A stretch of DNA of 64,000 bases from Sanderia malayensis (GCA_013076295.1 RQOL01000699.1:1674001-1738000), one strand, 5' to 3'. Counted from the first letter of the stretch, positions 28,501 to 41,487 are shown. A program made the numbers and translations. Notes: generated by a model not told the origin, from the letters alone.

Positions 28501-31500
28501 TTATTCTATTTCCATGATTAACTCGTCCTCGGCAACACTATCGCCAACTCGGAAATGCAGAGCTTTCACCTGAAAAGAAAAATTAACTGATTACTTGCAT
28601 GAAGATCAAAAAACAAATGCTTGAATAATTGGATGATGTTGATAGTAAATCGTGGAGTTAAAGACTAGCGATATTAGTGAGAGACCTCAAGAGCTCTAAT
28701 AGCTTCTATTTGGCTATTAGCTACACTTAGACATCCATGAAGTTGAAAAATTCAGTTGATATTTATAAAAGAAGCAGTACTTTCAGTTGTGTGCATAAGT
28801 CGCAAGGGATCTGTTACCTTCAGCACAAGCAATAAGAAGAAAGAGCGTTAAATCAGTCTTACCCTGCCAGACTTGAGACAACGCAAGCTGTTCTGCATTT
28901 TCATTGCCTCTATAACGACAATCTCTTGCCCATCATAAACCTATGAAGATCGATATAGAAATACAGAAGATTTTACGAAATTTTACGACCAAATTTGTTT
29001 ACGTTTTTTAAAAAATACATATGTTGACAGGAAGTAAGTTGAGTTTACTGTTTCCGGCATCATTTTGATGTAAGTTCGGCATCATTGTGATATGATTTTG
29101 GTATTACTTATACGTGCAAATTAAAAAGATAGGTTGGAATGGGTAGAAGGAGTTGACAAAATACTCCTATCGCATAGCTTACATTATCACCAACTTTGCA
29201 GCGTATGTCCTTTATTGTTCCAGGCATCGGTGAACGCAGAAATGGTGTCAAATCCTCCTGCAAAGAAAATTGAAAAACGAGTGAGATCGCTGGGATCTAA
29301 TGCACAAACGCACTCATCTGTATGTACGTAGATAAGTTGATCAAGAAGACAGGGCGACCAATCATACAAACAACTTCAGAATCCAGCTAGCGAATCTACT
29401 TCTACTTCTATGATGTTAATCAACAACTTCAATACTTAAAGCTTTTGTTGATTAGTCAGCTATACAGTTTTGCCATGCAGTGTAATAATGTCTCCGCGAG
29501 CAGGGAAATGAATGGAATATGAATACGTACAACTTGTTTAACTGGCATGTGCTGGTGCAGTTCTGATTGCAACCTTGTATGTACAACGACTTGATACTGA
29601 AACAAAACATCAAAATAAATAAATATCACATAAGTATAACACCAAGTAAGATGAAGACTTAAAAATTGATGATTGTTCGTGAGAGCATTAAACTCGGATC
29701 GTTGGTATCAATTATCGTTTTTTTTATTACTAAGAATAACAATAAACATTCCAGCAAGAAAATATGTCCTCTTCGTGTTTAGAAACTTTGAATTTGTTAT
29801 CTTCTTAACGGAAATAAAACAAATAAATTATAATGAATTTACTTTCGTTCCTTTGTGAATGATGTTCAGCCTTTGGCCAGGATATCGAGAGAATTTCTAA
29901 AAATAACAGGTGATTTAAAATATATTTGCATTCAATCGATACTAAACTTAATCATTCAAGCAATAATGCAAAAGTAGATGGAAAAAGCATTCAAAAAATA
30001 AACAAACTTACTTGGAAAACGCAGGGAATGTCATTAACATCAGCTACAAGTAATGTCGATTGCTTTGGAGAGCTTGATTTGAACACGACCTTCACACCAT
30101 TAATAACGGACTTGAATTTGGAATAACAAAACAAATCAGGAGTGCAATCACAAAGAAAACCGTATGAATAAAAAAGTCTTCACATCATATTACTGAGCAT
30201 GGGTAATCCAGTAATCCAGTAGCCAGCCATGATAAGAGATAGTAATGAGAGTGTGGTGACATGAGTTAGCAATCAAAATGAGAGCTAAAAAACTATCTCC
30301 TAACTATCTCTGAAATTTTAAAGACGAATAGAATGCAATAGCAAGGGGGTAGAAATATGCCGTACTTCCTTATGCACTCTACCTGTTCGACTAGAAATGG
30401 GCTCAGTTGGGTTCGCAGGATGCTGTTCATAACTATAAAACTATAACTATCTCCAAACAAACTCAGCAGACACTTCTGTCAAGCTGAATTTGATTCATAC
30501 TTACATCAATACCATGATCAATGACTTTCAATCCCACTTCAAATCTCTCGCCGTCAAGTGTGCAGACCAAATCCCATTCATCCAAATCCTTACGCTTGGT
30601 TGTATGTCTGCAAAAACAGTGAAAATACAGACCTCCTCAGCACACAGACTCAATTCAATCAATACCCCGGAATTTAAAGCTCAGCCAAGCACAAACAATA
30701 TAGAGCACTCTGTCGTGGACGGGGGGAACCCTTATGAAACCAAGTGGCTATAAATAAAAGCATACCATTAAACAACTTCAATGTCTCGATACTTGGGCTC
30801 AATATCCTTGCGAATGATTATCAGGATGGGGGCTTATTCGAGGGGAGGGCTTATTCGGAGGTGGGGACTTATTCGAGGATTTACGGTAAATAAAACCATA
30901 CCTGGTTTGGTTTAAGAATTCTCCGGCCCTGATATTCCTGTGAACAAATTGATTACAGGCAGCAGCTACGACTTCGTTCTTCTCGTCGAAAGTCAAAATT
31001 TTACCTGCATCAAAAAATTAAAAACCTTAATAATATTATTATGCAGCAATAATTTCTTTGCTCCAATCACCACATGTAAGTAGCAAATACTATTACTCAA
31101 TCCAAAGAATTAAACATGTAAAGTAAAAGCATAGAAGATGCATAAATGCAGTAAAGGCCCACTTATAATAAAACATGGATCATAGAAGCCACTAGACTGA
31201 TCTTTCTAGAAGGAACAATGTCTTTGATAGGCTGGATACAACACTTGCAAGTTCTTGAATGCTGGTTTGAATCTGATATAGACTTCCTTTAAACCCTTGA
31301 ATACTGGTTTGAATCTAATGTAGACTACCTTTAAATCCCTCTGGGTATTCCTCGTTCAAGAAATTAGTGCTCAGATTTCCGGCTACGAAAGATGGACGAT
31401 CCATAATGTCGCGTAGAAGAGAGATGTTGTGCATGACTCCTTAAATGGAAGGAAAAACTTGATTAAAATTCATTGAAACCTCCACATACAAACAAATTAC

Positions 31501-34500
31501 AAATTTGCATTGTAATACAATCAACAGCATAGTATAGTGTAGCATAGAATAGTATTGTATAGTATAGTATTGTATAGTATAGTATAGTATAGTATAGTAT
31601 AGTATAGTATAGTATAGTATAGTATAGTATAGTATAGTATAGTATAGTATAGTGTAGCATAGAATAGTATTGTATAGTATAGTATAGTATAGTATAGTAT
31701 AGTATAGTATAGTGTAGCATAGAATAGTATTGTATAGTATAGTATAGTATAGCATAGCATAGAGTATAGTATTATACAGTGTAGTATGCTTAAGTAATTG
31801 CTTACCTCGAATGACGTAGTAATCAAGAGCTTTTCGCATTGTTTCAATTGCATCATTTCTAGTTTTACCATAGGTGCTCAACTGAAAAAAGATAGCAAAT
31901 AAAATAAAACAATGAATTCCATGTATTAAACAGATTTTAAGGACTTGCTTTTATTGCTCAAATCAAAGTATTTAACAAAATTACCTTGCAGATCATGGAA
32001 TCGTAATGAATGCTGATCTCACTTCCCTCCATGATACCAGTATCACAACGTATCTGAATCGAAAAGGAAATTGCAATACAATGTACACTGGCAATAGCTT
32101 GCAATACAATGCCGAGCTCGCACTACTAAAAACCAGTACGAGTCGATGCAAATCAAAGCAGGTGAACACAACAATATGTGATAGAAGATCCGCACTGCAT
32201 TGCAGTATTGAAGTGCAGTGAAATGCAGCTTAATCTAAATCGGCTTACATTTTCCAAATCAGAACATTGATCTGGCTGGATGTATTGGAAAAGACGGCCA
32301 GTCGATGGTAGACCGAAATTCTTGTACGGATCCTTGAAAACAGAGACGGATATCAATCATTACTAAAAACATAAAGCATACTAAAACAAATATAACGAAC
32401 AATCCTTAGACTTGAATACACAACATACGGTACAACGCACAATCCTTAGACTTAAATACACAACATACTATACACTATCCGTCAACTTTTACCATATAGA
32501 GAATATACATACTGTATACAGAATATTACGTCACTTACGCTCCTGTGCAGTACCAATAACTACACTATCCGTAAACTTTTACACATACAGAATAACCCGC
32601 TCACCTCCGCATAGACTCGACTTTCGATGGCCCATCCATTCAGCTTGACGTCTTCTTGCTTCAAGTTGAGCTCTTTCCCTGGCAAAAAAAATACGATGGA
32701 CTATTATTAATGGAATAATGAGTGTGGCTAATAACTGGTATCGGTTAAATATCAAATTAGCTGCAAGAAGCTTCTTTGTAAAGAACACATTACAGAGGAT
32801 GGTTAGACGAGGGCGAGTATTAGATTATAGCATCAGTGAAAGGAGCAGTATAAATTATAGCATCAGTAACAAAGCGTCTATAATAGCGAGAAAGATGTGT
32901 AGAAAACTGTGAAAAATGTTTAAAATCCTCCTATCTCCACCCCTCCTACCTTTACTTGTGTGAGCAATGTTGAATGCAAGTGACTTTAAAGCTTCCATGA
33001 TACCCTGAGCAACTGGTTTTAATCGCGCATATTTTTATAATAGGGCAACATGGGGTAGAGAGGTTGGTAAAGGCCTTCAGAGGGAAGTAATTAAATGCGA
33101 GCTTGTGGAGATCTATTTTCCACAATTGTAGGCAGCATTAAATCAATAAATAAGACACTAGATCAAGGACCTGTTTGCGACAGCTTTATGGAAGATGTAG
33201 CAGAATTATAGACATATTGTCACAGGTTTCTGGTCAACTCGCTCCACCTTACAAGTCAACTCGCTCCACCTTACAGGTCAACTCGCCCCACTTCAGAAGT
33301 CAACTCGCCCCACGGTCGGAAACCCTGTCATCTCACATTGCTTTATGGAAGATGTAGCTGAATTGTAGAATATTATCACAAGGGAAAACCGAGCTATATT
33401 ACCTGCTGCTGATCTGATCATAAGTTCGACAAGATCAACTCCAGTGATCAGCTCGGTAATGGGGTGTTCAACTTGCAGTCTTGTGTTCATTTCCAAGAAG
33501 AAGAAATTCCTGTTTTTGTCGACGAGAAACTCGACAGTGCCGGCCGATGAATAGCCTACTTCTTTTGCCAGCATGACAGCTTGTGTTCCCATGGCCTTTC
33601 GAGTTTTGGTGTCAATGAAAGGGCTGAAAATGAAACGAAAACTCCATTATTATTCACCATGCACCTACCCACCATAAACTTTTCTAAATAAAGTCCCATT
33701 CTCTTGATTATAGTTCAAATGTCCCTCATCAATCTGAAAAGATTTCAACATTTCTGGAACTAGAGCTTCTGGAGCTACAAAAATCGATCAATGATTGAGC
33801 ATAAATAAGCAAATGGTGGATGGAAGCTTAATTGAGTTCGTGAGAAGCTACCTGGGGCTAAGCCTGGTGTTTATGCAATATTGAGCCATAAGATATGAAA
33901 GATGACTAATACATTGGATACAGCAAACACCCGCATATAAGAACCAGTGAATTAAGAACCTTCCAGGCTGAAATCCTTGCTCAAAACAATAGACGAAACA
34001 ATAGCCTATTGTCTTGGAACAATAGGCTGGATGCAGAATTCAAGGTTCTTATACGCGGGTGTTTACTGTAATTAAACTTATCTGGGCTCAATTATACTGC
34101 CATTCTATGGATAAATTGCCATCCAACTTTAAGAGTGGTCTTGGCGATACTCGGACTTGGAATACTAAAGTGTTTGGATGAATGCACTTTTACGAAAAGG
34201 TGGGCAAAACTTGTTACCTTGGAGCTTCCTCCACCACCTTCTGGTTTCTTCTCTGAATGGAGCATTCTCTTTCGTTCAGGTAGACCTAGGTAAAGAATAA
34301 ATTACGCGAAAATCAAGAAAAGTTTCCATCTAACAAAACGACAAAAAACTATAAAACAACAAATCCTTGAGGCAATTTCTGAATAGAAAAAGAAAATATA
34401 AAAAGTCTAATTAACAAAACATATTGTTAAAATACGAAACAATTCATAAAAAAGCTTCACTTACCACATTCCCATGTTTATCACCAATTACCTGAAAGAA

Positions 34501-37345
34501 ATCCAAGAAAATTTCTTATCACAAATACAAGCATAGGCAACCATGGAAAAGGTGATACAAAGGAATGACAACATCATTGAATAACCTATACCTGGACTTC
34601 GATATGTCTTGGTCGCTCAATGAATTTTTCAAGCAATAGTCTGTCATCGCCAAAACTTGATTTGGCTTCTTGAGAACTAAATCTGAACCCTTCCCTAAAA
34701 TGCAAATTGTTATAGTTCTGTATAGTTTATTTTAGGGGTCAAAGCCCTCAGAGGTGACAGGTAACAGCCGCCTTAATTCCCACTACATGTCGAATGTCAA
34801 ATGTTGAATGTCGAATGTCGAATATCGAATGTCGAATGTCAAATGTCGAATGTCGAATGTCGAATGTCGAATATTGAATGTCGAATGCCGAATGTCGAAT
34901 GTCGAATATTGAATGTCGAATGTCGAATGTCGAATGTCGAATGTCAAATGTCGAATATTGAATGTCGAATGTCGAATTATTTGTTTTATAACTATGTCAA
35001 CTAATAATGAGTGCGATGATAATAAATGATGGTGAATTGGTGAGAATAGAAACGCTAAACTTGCCTGACTTCCATGTCATTATAGGCAATGCGCATGCCC
35101 TTACCACCGCCTCCTGCCGAGGCTTTGATCATCACAGGGTAACCTGTAAAACAACACAGGAAAACCTGATTAGAATAGTACAGAAAACACAGTGAAACCT
35201 GATTAGCATAACGCAATTGATAATGACTTGGAAGACAACACAGTGAAGCCTGATTAGCATAACGCAATTGATAACAAACTAAATGGTAACACAGGGAAGC
35301 CTGATTAGCATAACGCAATTGATAACAAACTAAATGGTAACACAGGGAAGCCTGATTAGCATGACAGAGTTGATAATGGTTCAAGCAAAAAGCAAACCAT
35401 TATCTTAGCAACAATAGCTGCAGTAAATCAGGAAGATTTGTCCCAACAATCAACTTATTGACTTACCAATATCTCTTGCAATTGCCACAGCTTGATCATC
35501 ATCCTGTAAGAAATCAATATCTCAAGTTATGGTTAAATTCTCCAATTCCCTCTTCCGCCTTTTACACACAGACAAAAGTCATTAAACTATCAAGACATGC
35601 ACTTTTATTTCCTAGAGGTTTGCATATGTTAAAAAAATGGAAAATAATCTATACTCAAATAACGTGGATAGAAAAGAAAATAATGTCTAATTTAATTATA
35701 TAAAAGTGGCTTTTTACATACCCATCCATCCATGAGGACACAAGGAACATAAAATAAGAATTAGAATGAAAATGAATGATGCTTACTTTCACGACTCCGT
35801 CATATCCAGGGATTGTGCTGACTTGGGCTTTCAAGGCAATTCGCTTGCTTTCCAATTTGTCCCCCATTGCTTTCAGAGCATATGCTGAAGGACCAATGAA
35901 TGCTATGCCGTTTGATTCCTGCAGAAAAACAATTAGGTGCGTGACCAACCAATTTGATTAGCAAAGGGGCTGCAGAGTAGGCTGGAATTGATTTTTACTA
36001 GCAGGTTCAAATGCAAAGCAATTGAGATGAGCACTCACTAACTGATCAGCGAAAACCGTATTCTCCGACAGAAAGCCATAGCCAGGGTGAACCTAATGGA
36101 ATAAAAGAGGAAAATATGATGATAACAAGAACACCATATAATATGGCATGCAAAAGGTGATGATGAAGATGGCTTTATGGGTATAGCAATGTTGCTTAAA
36201 TAGAACAACTCACGGCTTCAGCTCCGGTTTCTTTGCAAGCTTTTATAACAGCATCCATTCTGAGGTAGCTTTGGCTCGATGGTGGTGGACCAATCAAAAC
36301 AGCTTCATCAGCCATGTGACTGTGCATCTTTGAAGAAAATTTGATTTATATGCTTGAATATTCGCGTTTAATGAAATGATGAATTAATGAGATAGGAAAA
36401 GAATGTAAGGAAAATAAACTTACAGCATTGGCGTCTGCCTCGCTGTACACAGCCACCGATTTGATGCCAAGTTTCTGACATGATTTGATTATCTGGAGAG
36501 GCATAAACAATCCAAATTTTACACTTTTGTACACTTTTACAAGAGTCTCCCATATAAGTCAAGGAACATGACCAAGATACTTAATACAAACTTTAACTCA
36601 GGTGTACTAACAAAGAAAGATAACTTACCCTGCAAGCAATTTCTCCTCTGTTTGCAATGAGGATTTTATTGAAGAGCTAAGACAGAAAAATAGCACATGA
36701 ACACATGTATCCTTCAACAAATTAAATCTGTCACTATAAACAAAAATAATTAATCCATTAGCACATTAAAAGGGAATAAAGCTTCATTATCACTTATTTT
36801 GATAATTGAAACCTGAAACATTACCTTCTCTCTTGCAGCTGTAGTTGTTGAGAATTTATTTTTACGATCGTAAACCTTGGAGAAAAGAGACGAGATATAA
36901 GCAGAATATGAAATTTATTGCATTTTGACGTGGCTTGTGCTGTGCAAGAAATTGCGACAACAGACATGAAGTTGGGTTATGTCTCTTTGCAATTTCCTTA
37001 TCATAGCATCAAAACATTAAAACTTTAATGTTAGCTTTAATCATAGCATCAAAACATTAAAACTTTGAGACGAATTAAGAGATAAACAAGTGCAGAAGAT
37101 AATTATAAAGACTGAGAGAGTTTAATTGTCGAATGATCCACGTTGCTGTCTGGGGCCATTACAGTATTGTGAGAAGAACATGTGCCTGAGTCCGGGGATA
37201 TTCCTTCCAGAAAACATACGAAAAAAGGTTCGTATCGTTAAATAAATACCTGTGATGTGGCTATACGGCTTAAAAGTAGCCGTTGAACATTGAATTGGGT
37301 GACGAATCTTGTTCCACACCTTCCTACGTAGAGAGAAGTTGCCAT
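28501..37345 (-). CDS. PCCA: Propionyl-CoA carboxylase alpha chain, mitochondrial
   Basis: Biotin-dependent mitochondrial enzyme subunit (propionyl-CoA to methylmalonyl-CoA). 26 exons (minus): 37250-37345 (ATG 37345), 36825-36875, 36629-36676, 36424-36492, 36214-36327, 36039-36092, 35787-35918, 35467-35503, 35065-35143, 34592-34694, 34465-34491, 34218-34285, 33403-33623, 32605-32678, 32249-32332, 31985-32053, 31806-31881, 31329-31439, 30902-31004, 30505-30607, 30012-30110, 29843-29896, 29531-29596, 29183-29257, 28863-28940, 28501-28569; 719 aa. The N-terminus is basic, Ser/Arg-rich, fitting a transit peptide. Biotin carboxylase: [25 protein letters not shown]-grasp GGGGKGMR (211-218), [13 protein letters not shown] and [16 protein letters not shown]. 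Biotinyl domain: EAMKM with the acceptor lysine at 685; C-terminus ELIMEIE. Intron 9 has a GC donor. Exon 11 is a 27-nt microexon. Confidence 0.97.
30820..30892. repeat. Short internal repeat of CTTATTCGAGG units (PCCA intron 19)
   Basis: Three imperfect units of GGGCTTATTCGAGG, ending in GATTTACGGTAAAT. It looks like the end of a dispersed repeat fragment; no second copy was found in the window. Confidence 0.5.
31515..31785. repeat. Pentanucleotide microsatellite (TATAG)n, PCCA intron 17
   Basis: About 50 units of TATAG with occasional TGTAG/CATAG variants, and a higher-order block containing GTGTAGCATAGAATAGTATT that recurs about three times. It creates artefactual open frames in several registers on the minus strand. 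Confidence 0.95.
33228..33320. repeat. 22-bp tandem repeat, PCCA intron 13
   Basis: About four copies of CAACTCGC(T/C)CCACCTTACAGGT, immediately upstream (minus sense: downstream) of exon 13. No function is apparent. Confidence 0.75.
33919..34070. mobile_element. MITE family A, copy 4 (PCCA intron 12)
   Basis: TA-flanked, with left end CAGCAAACACCCGCATATAA and right end ACGCGGGTGTTTACTG. It belongs to the ACACCC subtype shared with copies 5 and 6, versus AAACCC in copies 1-3. Confidence 0.88.
34792..34978. repeat. 7-bp tandem repeat (GAATGTC)n, PCCA intron 9
   Basis: About 26 units of GAATGTC with GAATATT/AAATGTC variants. It lies in the intron that also carries the GC donor. It gives a spurious plus-strand frame at 34801-35004. 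Confidence 0.95.
35150..35395. repeat. Tandem repeat of about 59-bp units, PCCA intron 8
   Basis: Three to four copies of a unit containing AGCCTGATTAGCATAACGCA and TTGATAACAAACTAAATGGT. It ends close to exon 9. Confidence 0.85.
37004..37068. repeat. Short direct duplication, PCCA intron 1
   Basis: ATCATAGCATCAAAACATTA plus AAACTTT occurs twice, about 38 bp apart. Confidence 0.7.
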
Positions 37346-37891
37346 TTCTAAAATAATTTTTCGATGAAATTGTGTTTAGTCCTTTCCGTCAAGTTCACTA
37401 ACTTCAACTACTACGTCGGCAGAGGTTAATGACCGGGCAGGATAAAGATCAATAACATGCATCACATTGAGAGAAGAAGTGGGCGGGGTTTCTGGGGGGA
37501 TAAACAAAGGTTTTACGGTATTTGCAGATCCGGTTCAGTTGCTAAATTTAATGTTTTCATTAGCATCGTCCATCTTCACGCTTTAATTTCCAAAAAATTG
37601 CCAACGAAGAAAACAAACCCAAGTAAATCAAAGCCGTTTACAAGCATAACAATATATTAGAAAAAATTCCTATAAATACAGCCTTGGAAATATCTTATAG
37701 CGACATCTAAAGCAAACATCTAAATACTTTTAAGCAGCATAATTATTTTATTTTCTAGTTTTATTACAGCATTTATTACAGAATTTAAAAGATAAAAAAC
37801 ATATAAGCAACATTACTTCATTCAGCTATTGTCTTCGATTGGCAAAATAAAGCTAAGGTGCAGATCAAAGAATTCTATCTATTACCTATCT
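37346..37891. other. Intergenic region between PCCA start and P450 stop
   Basis: 546 bp holding the PCCA upstream region and the P450 3' region. No ORF or repeat was recognised. Confidence 0.55.
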
Positions 37892-40800
37892 CTAGTTAAT
37901 GTTATTATCCACCAAACCCATTTGTAAGATCGGGGATGGAAATGGTTTCAGAGTCAGTGTTGACACAGCCTTAATGTCATTGCAATCTTGTTTACTTGAT
38001 AACTTAAAAGTAAACTTCGACAATAGTTTTGCGAGTGTAACTTTCAATTCAGCCATTGCGAACCTGTAGCCAATGCACATTCGAGGCCCTCTTGAAAATG
38101 GCAAAAAATGGTAGTGCAAAGAATGTCCTTTTTCGCCTGAAACAAACAAAAATACAGACATCCAACATTATTCTTCGACATTATTAATCTTTTCTGACAT
38201 TTCTTCTTGTTTCATATCATAAGAAAAGAAATAAGAAATGGTAAAAACGCACCCTTATGACAATTGAACCTGTCCGGATTAAACACATCCGGGTCTTTCC
38301 AGTAAGAACCGAGCCGATGCAGGGTTCCTATGCCAACCATGACATGAGTACCAGCCGGTATTTCGTAATCACCAAGTTTATCAGCACTAATTGCTGTTCT
38401 GTCTGTGGTTATTGCAATCGGATACAACCTCATTGCCTCGTTAATGCAATCATCAAGATATCTCAATTGATCCAGATCCTCCCATGTTATTTCTCTGTCT
38501 CGGCCAACAAGGCCATAAATCTCGTCCCTGGCCCTCTCTTGGACACCATAATGTCGTGCGAGTAATAGCAGCGTCCATGCGGCAGCTAAACTCGTCGTTT
38601 CATGGCCAGCTATCATGAATGTGAACACCTGGTGGTATATGTCGACGTCGCTTAAATTTTTCTGATTTTCATCCTTCATTTCGAACAAGATGTCGAGGAG
38701 AGTTTGCTCGCATTTCGGCCTAGTCGTGCATTCCTTTGCATCGTTCCTACGTTGCTTTATAATCTGACAGACACAAGAATGAAAAGCAATTTATCATTAT
38801 AATACAGCAGTACCATGCGTTTGTAATAATAACAATAATAATATTAATGACTTTATTTAAGTGTCAAAGGTACTTAGCATTTTTACTAATTGGAGACACT
38901 GTCACTGACAATTACTGTATAACAAAGTAGACCCGCCCCTATGCAACACGACTATATTATAGTTGTGTTGTATGTTGTATTTCATGAATAATTTGACGGC
39001 TATCTGTAAAAGGGGAGCGGGGAATCAGTGTGACGTCATATTCCCCCCTTTCCCTGGATAACATGGATAAATATATGAACTAAAAGATCATACAGCTTTA
39101 TCAATGCTCCCAGACAATGGTGCCATAGGGAGTTCATAACATTGTATAGGGGCGGGTATTAAATACAATACAATGCTAAAATCACAGAATGAAATAGATG
39201 ATATACACATATAACTTACCTTGTCAATAAGAGAGCGAAAACATTTTTCAGCCTTCATAAAATGTTTCTCTTTCTCAGATTTCCACATGCCCATGAAAGG
39301 AAACAATTGTTTGAATGATCGACCTTGGAGATCGAAGCTAGTGGTCAGTATGGTGTTTGTTGCTTTGCTCTCCTCACTGTGTCCACCACTGATGCAATCG
39401 AATGAATAACCAAAGGCACACAAGCCAATCACGTCAAGAGTCATGTGAGTTAGCTTCTCCAATATGTCACAATCCATCGTCTTATTTTCGTGTTGTAAAA
39501 GCTCGTTCTCCCAGAACTATACAGACACATAAATAGCATTTGCAAAACATGGAAGAAACATAGTCAACTCTGTCTAATTCGAACACCCTGGGGAAGCGTA
39601 AAAATGTTCTAATTACAAAAATTTCGAATTATGGAGGTTTGTTTTATAAGAGTTGGTTCATTAGTGATCCTTGAAGGGACAGAGAATTTCGTTCGAATTA
39701 AATAAAGTTCGAATTACACGAGTTCGAACTACGCAGATTTGACGTACAGTAAACATCCGCGTATAAGAACTCGTAAATTCTGCATCCAGCCTATTGTTCA
39801 AATACAATAGCCTATTGTATCTTCTATTGTTTTGAGCAGGGATTTCAGCCTGGAAGGTTCTTTATCCATGGTTCTTTTCTTACACGCGGGTGTATACTGT
39901 ACTTTTATTTACAACACGTAAATTTACCTGTGATAATTCGTTAGCTTTTGATATGAAAACTGGAAATATCTGTTCGATTCTGGCTTTCGTGAAGAACTTC
40001 ATCAACTGTTTTCTTTGCAAAGCATGCGCATGCCCATTGGCAGTTATGAGTCCGTTTCCAAACCCTGGGAGAATTTTTTTCAACACATCTTGTCGACGGT
40101 AGTTACGACAGTTTGCGACGATAACATGCTTTGCAATATCGGGGTCGGTGACGTGAACTCTGTAGCCACCTAAAAAGTTAATAGGTGGGAGGGATTAATT
40201 ATTTACGGCTCCTCCTTGCGGATGCGGAAATGGATTTTATTTTTTCACATATTTCCCACGTGCCTTCTGAAAGTTTCCACTTTATTCTCGTGGGACATTT
40301 GACAATTCTTTTCCTTTAGAAAGATTATTTATTTTCTATCCCAAATCTCAACAAAGTCATTGTATAATTTATTGTATTGTTTGTTCCGTGAGAATGAGGT
40401 CAAATATCAAGCAGGAACACAAGTAACAAAAACCAGAATTTAGGCCAGGTCATGTCGGTTCATAAGTCACAGTTTTAAAAAATAATTGTCTCCCTTCGTT
40501 TTTCGGTTGCAGCAAAAAACTAACTTTAAATAATAAGTATAAATAAATTATAAGAAAATTCATAGATAAACCAAAATATAGCTAAAACCTGCTTGTGTAT
40601 CATAGTTTTCGTTTTGGGACGACAAACAAGAAGCTCGTCTTACCAAATAAAACATAATATTTGAAAACTCCTCCATATTTTCGTGCCCATTTCAACAGTA
40701 AAACATGATGGTCTGCAGAAACTGAAAAATCCAAAGTGTTTCCAAGTAAGAAATGACCATTAGGACCTGGTATGTTTCTGAGCAACCTATTTCTTCTCCA

Positions 40801-40902
40801 TAAAATGACACAGGCAACAGTAACCAAAAGAAATAACGAGATCCATCCAATATGGTTGCATAATAACGAAACAAAAATAGAATTTAAAAATATTTCAGCC
40901 AT
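37892..40902 (-). CDS. Cytochrome P450 monooxygenase (microsomal type)
   Basis: Five exons (minus): 40644-40902 (ATG 40902), 39928-40169, 39220-39516, 38253-38763, 37892-38136 (TAG 37892-37894); 517 aa with all phases matching. The N-terminal hydrophobic anchor is about residues 8-33, followed by basic RRNRLLRN and the proline-rich hinge IPGPNG, typical of ER-anchored P450s. The I-helix oxygen-activation motif is AGHETT (318-323). The K-helix ExxR is EAMR (375-378). The PERF-region equivalent is FNPDRF. The haem loop is FSRGPRMCIG with the axial cysteine at 457. All key residues are present, so it should be active. The haem-loop and C-terminal sequence suggest the CYP3/CYP4/CYP46 clans, but I cannot assign a family or substrate. 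Intron 2 holds two MITEs and intron 3 a SINE tail. Confidence 0.93.
38825..38909 (-). mobile_element. SINE 3' end fragment (P450 intron 3)
   Basis: Read on the minus strand it matches the 3' half of the SINE at 45185-45440: GACAGTGTC, CCAATTAG, then ACCTTTGACACTTAAATAAA and GTCATTA followed by ATT repeats. The tRNA-like head is absent, as in 5'-truncated retroposed copies. Confidence 0.8.
39563..39743. mobile_element. Pogo/Tigger-like MITE (P450 intron 2)
   Basis: Imperfect terminal inverted repeats GTCAACTCTGTCTAATTCGA and, at the right end, the inverted form of GTCAAATCTGCGTAGTTCGA. The inner body has repeated TTCGAATTA pieces. Size is about 180 bp. It ends next to MITE family A copy 5. 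Assignment to pogo-like elements is by resemblance only. Confidence 0.6.
39745..39901. mobile_element. MITE family A, copy 5 (P450 intron 2)
   Basis: TA-flanked, left end CAGTAAACATCCGCGTATAA, right end ACGCGGGTGTATACTG. Slightly longer than the other copies. Confidence 0.85.
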
Positions 40903-41214
40903 AATTCTGTGAATAAAATTATCTTTGCCGTCTGTTCATGTCAAACCCAACAAATAAATTTATGAAATAATCATTATCCTTCCTGTCCCTGTGTTGTTGA
41001 ACTGATGATTGTTCCTGGCTAGATGACGACACAAAAGAATAAAGACACCTCTCTATTCTGTGACACACTGACATGTGTGTCCTTCTGGGTGGGGTGTCAA
41101 CAATTCGTAACGTTTGGGTAGTCATGCGTGGTAGTCAGTAGCAGTTAGCAACATGTTACTTCTTGCAGTCCAGTTTTAGTCAATTTTTTTCTGTCCGAAG
41201 ATTTTTTAGCGTGC

Positions 41215-41455
41215 TGCAAAACTGTCTAAGAAATCGATGCATCCACATGGACGCGGGTTCGACTCCAGCCCAGCCCAGTCGAATTAGTCTGGGCGGCATG
41301 TGAAACATGACTTTTTGTCTGGTGCGTTGATTCCTTTGACCTTCTGCTATTCTTTAATGCTAGGAAGCGCAACTGTGGACTAGCGGTAACTTACCTGCAG
41401 ACTAAGCTCAAGACCACTGGTTCAAGACCTGATGAGGACATCTACTTTGCGTTTT
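41215..41455 (+). repeat. tRNA-like SINE fragments
   Basis: GGTTCGACTCC at 41256-41266 is a perfect RNA polymerase III B-box. A second block has GACTAGCGGTAACTTACCTG with GGTTCAAGACC about 45 bp later, resembling an A-box/B-box pair. Neither block folds as a complete tRNA by eye, so these are taken as SINE remnants. Confidence 0.45.
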
Positions 41456-41487
41456 GATAAATTTGTAATTTAAATGTCCTGAAGTTG

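Noticed and set aside
31441..31881. Three minus-strand ORFs full of Tyr-Thr-Ile-Leu repeats
   Set aside because: They are translations of the (TATAG)n microsatellite. Only the first 76 nt (31806-31881) are real coding sequence, PCCA exon 17.
33660..33785. Extra PCCA exon in intron 12 (minus strand, [14 protein letters not shown])
   Set aside because: It has an AG before it, but joining in phase gives a stop, and exon 12 to exon 13 (33623) matches the family without it.
34801..35004. Plus-strand ORF with a repeating Val-Glu-Cys-Arg motif
   Set aside because: It is a translation of the 7-bp GAATGTC tandem repeat.
31515..35395. CRISPR-like arrays
   Set aside because: The tandem repeats here have no unique spacers between repeats, and the window is eukaryotic.
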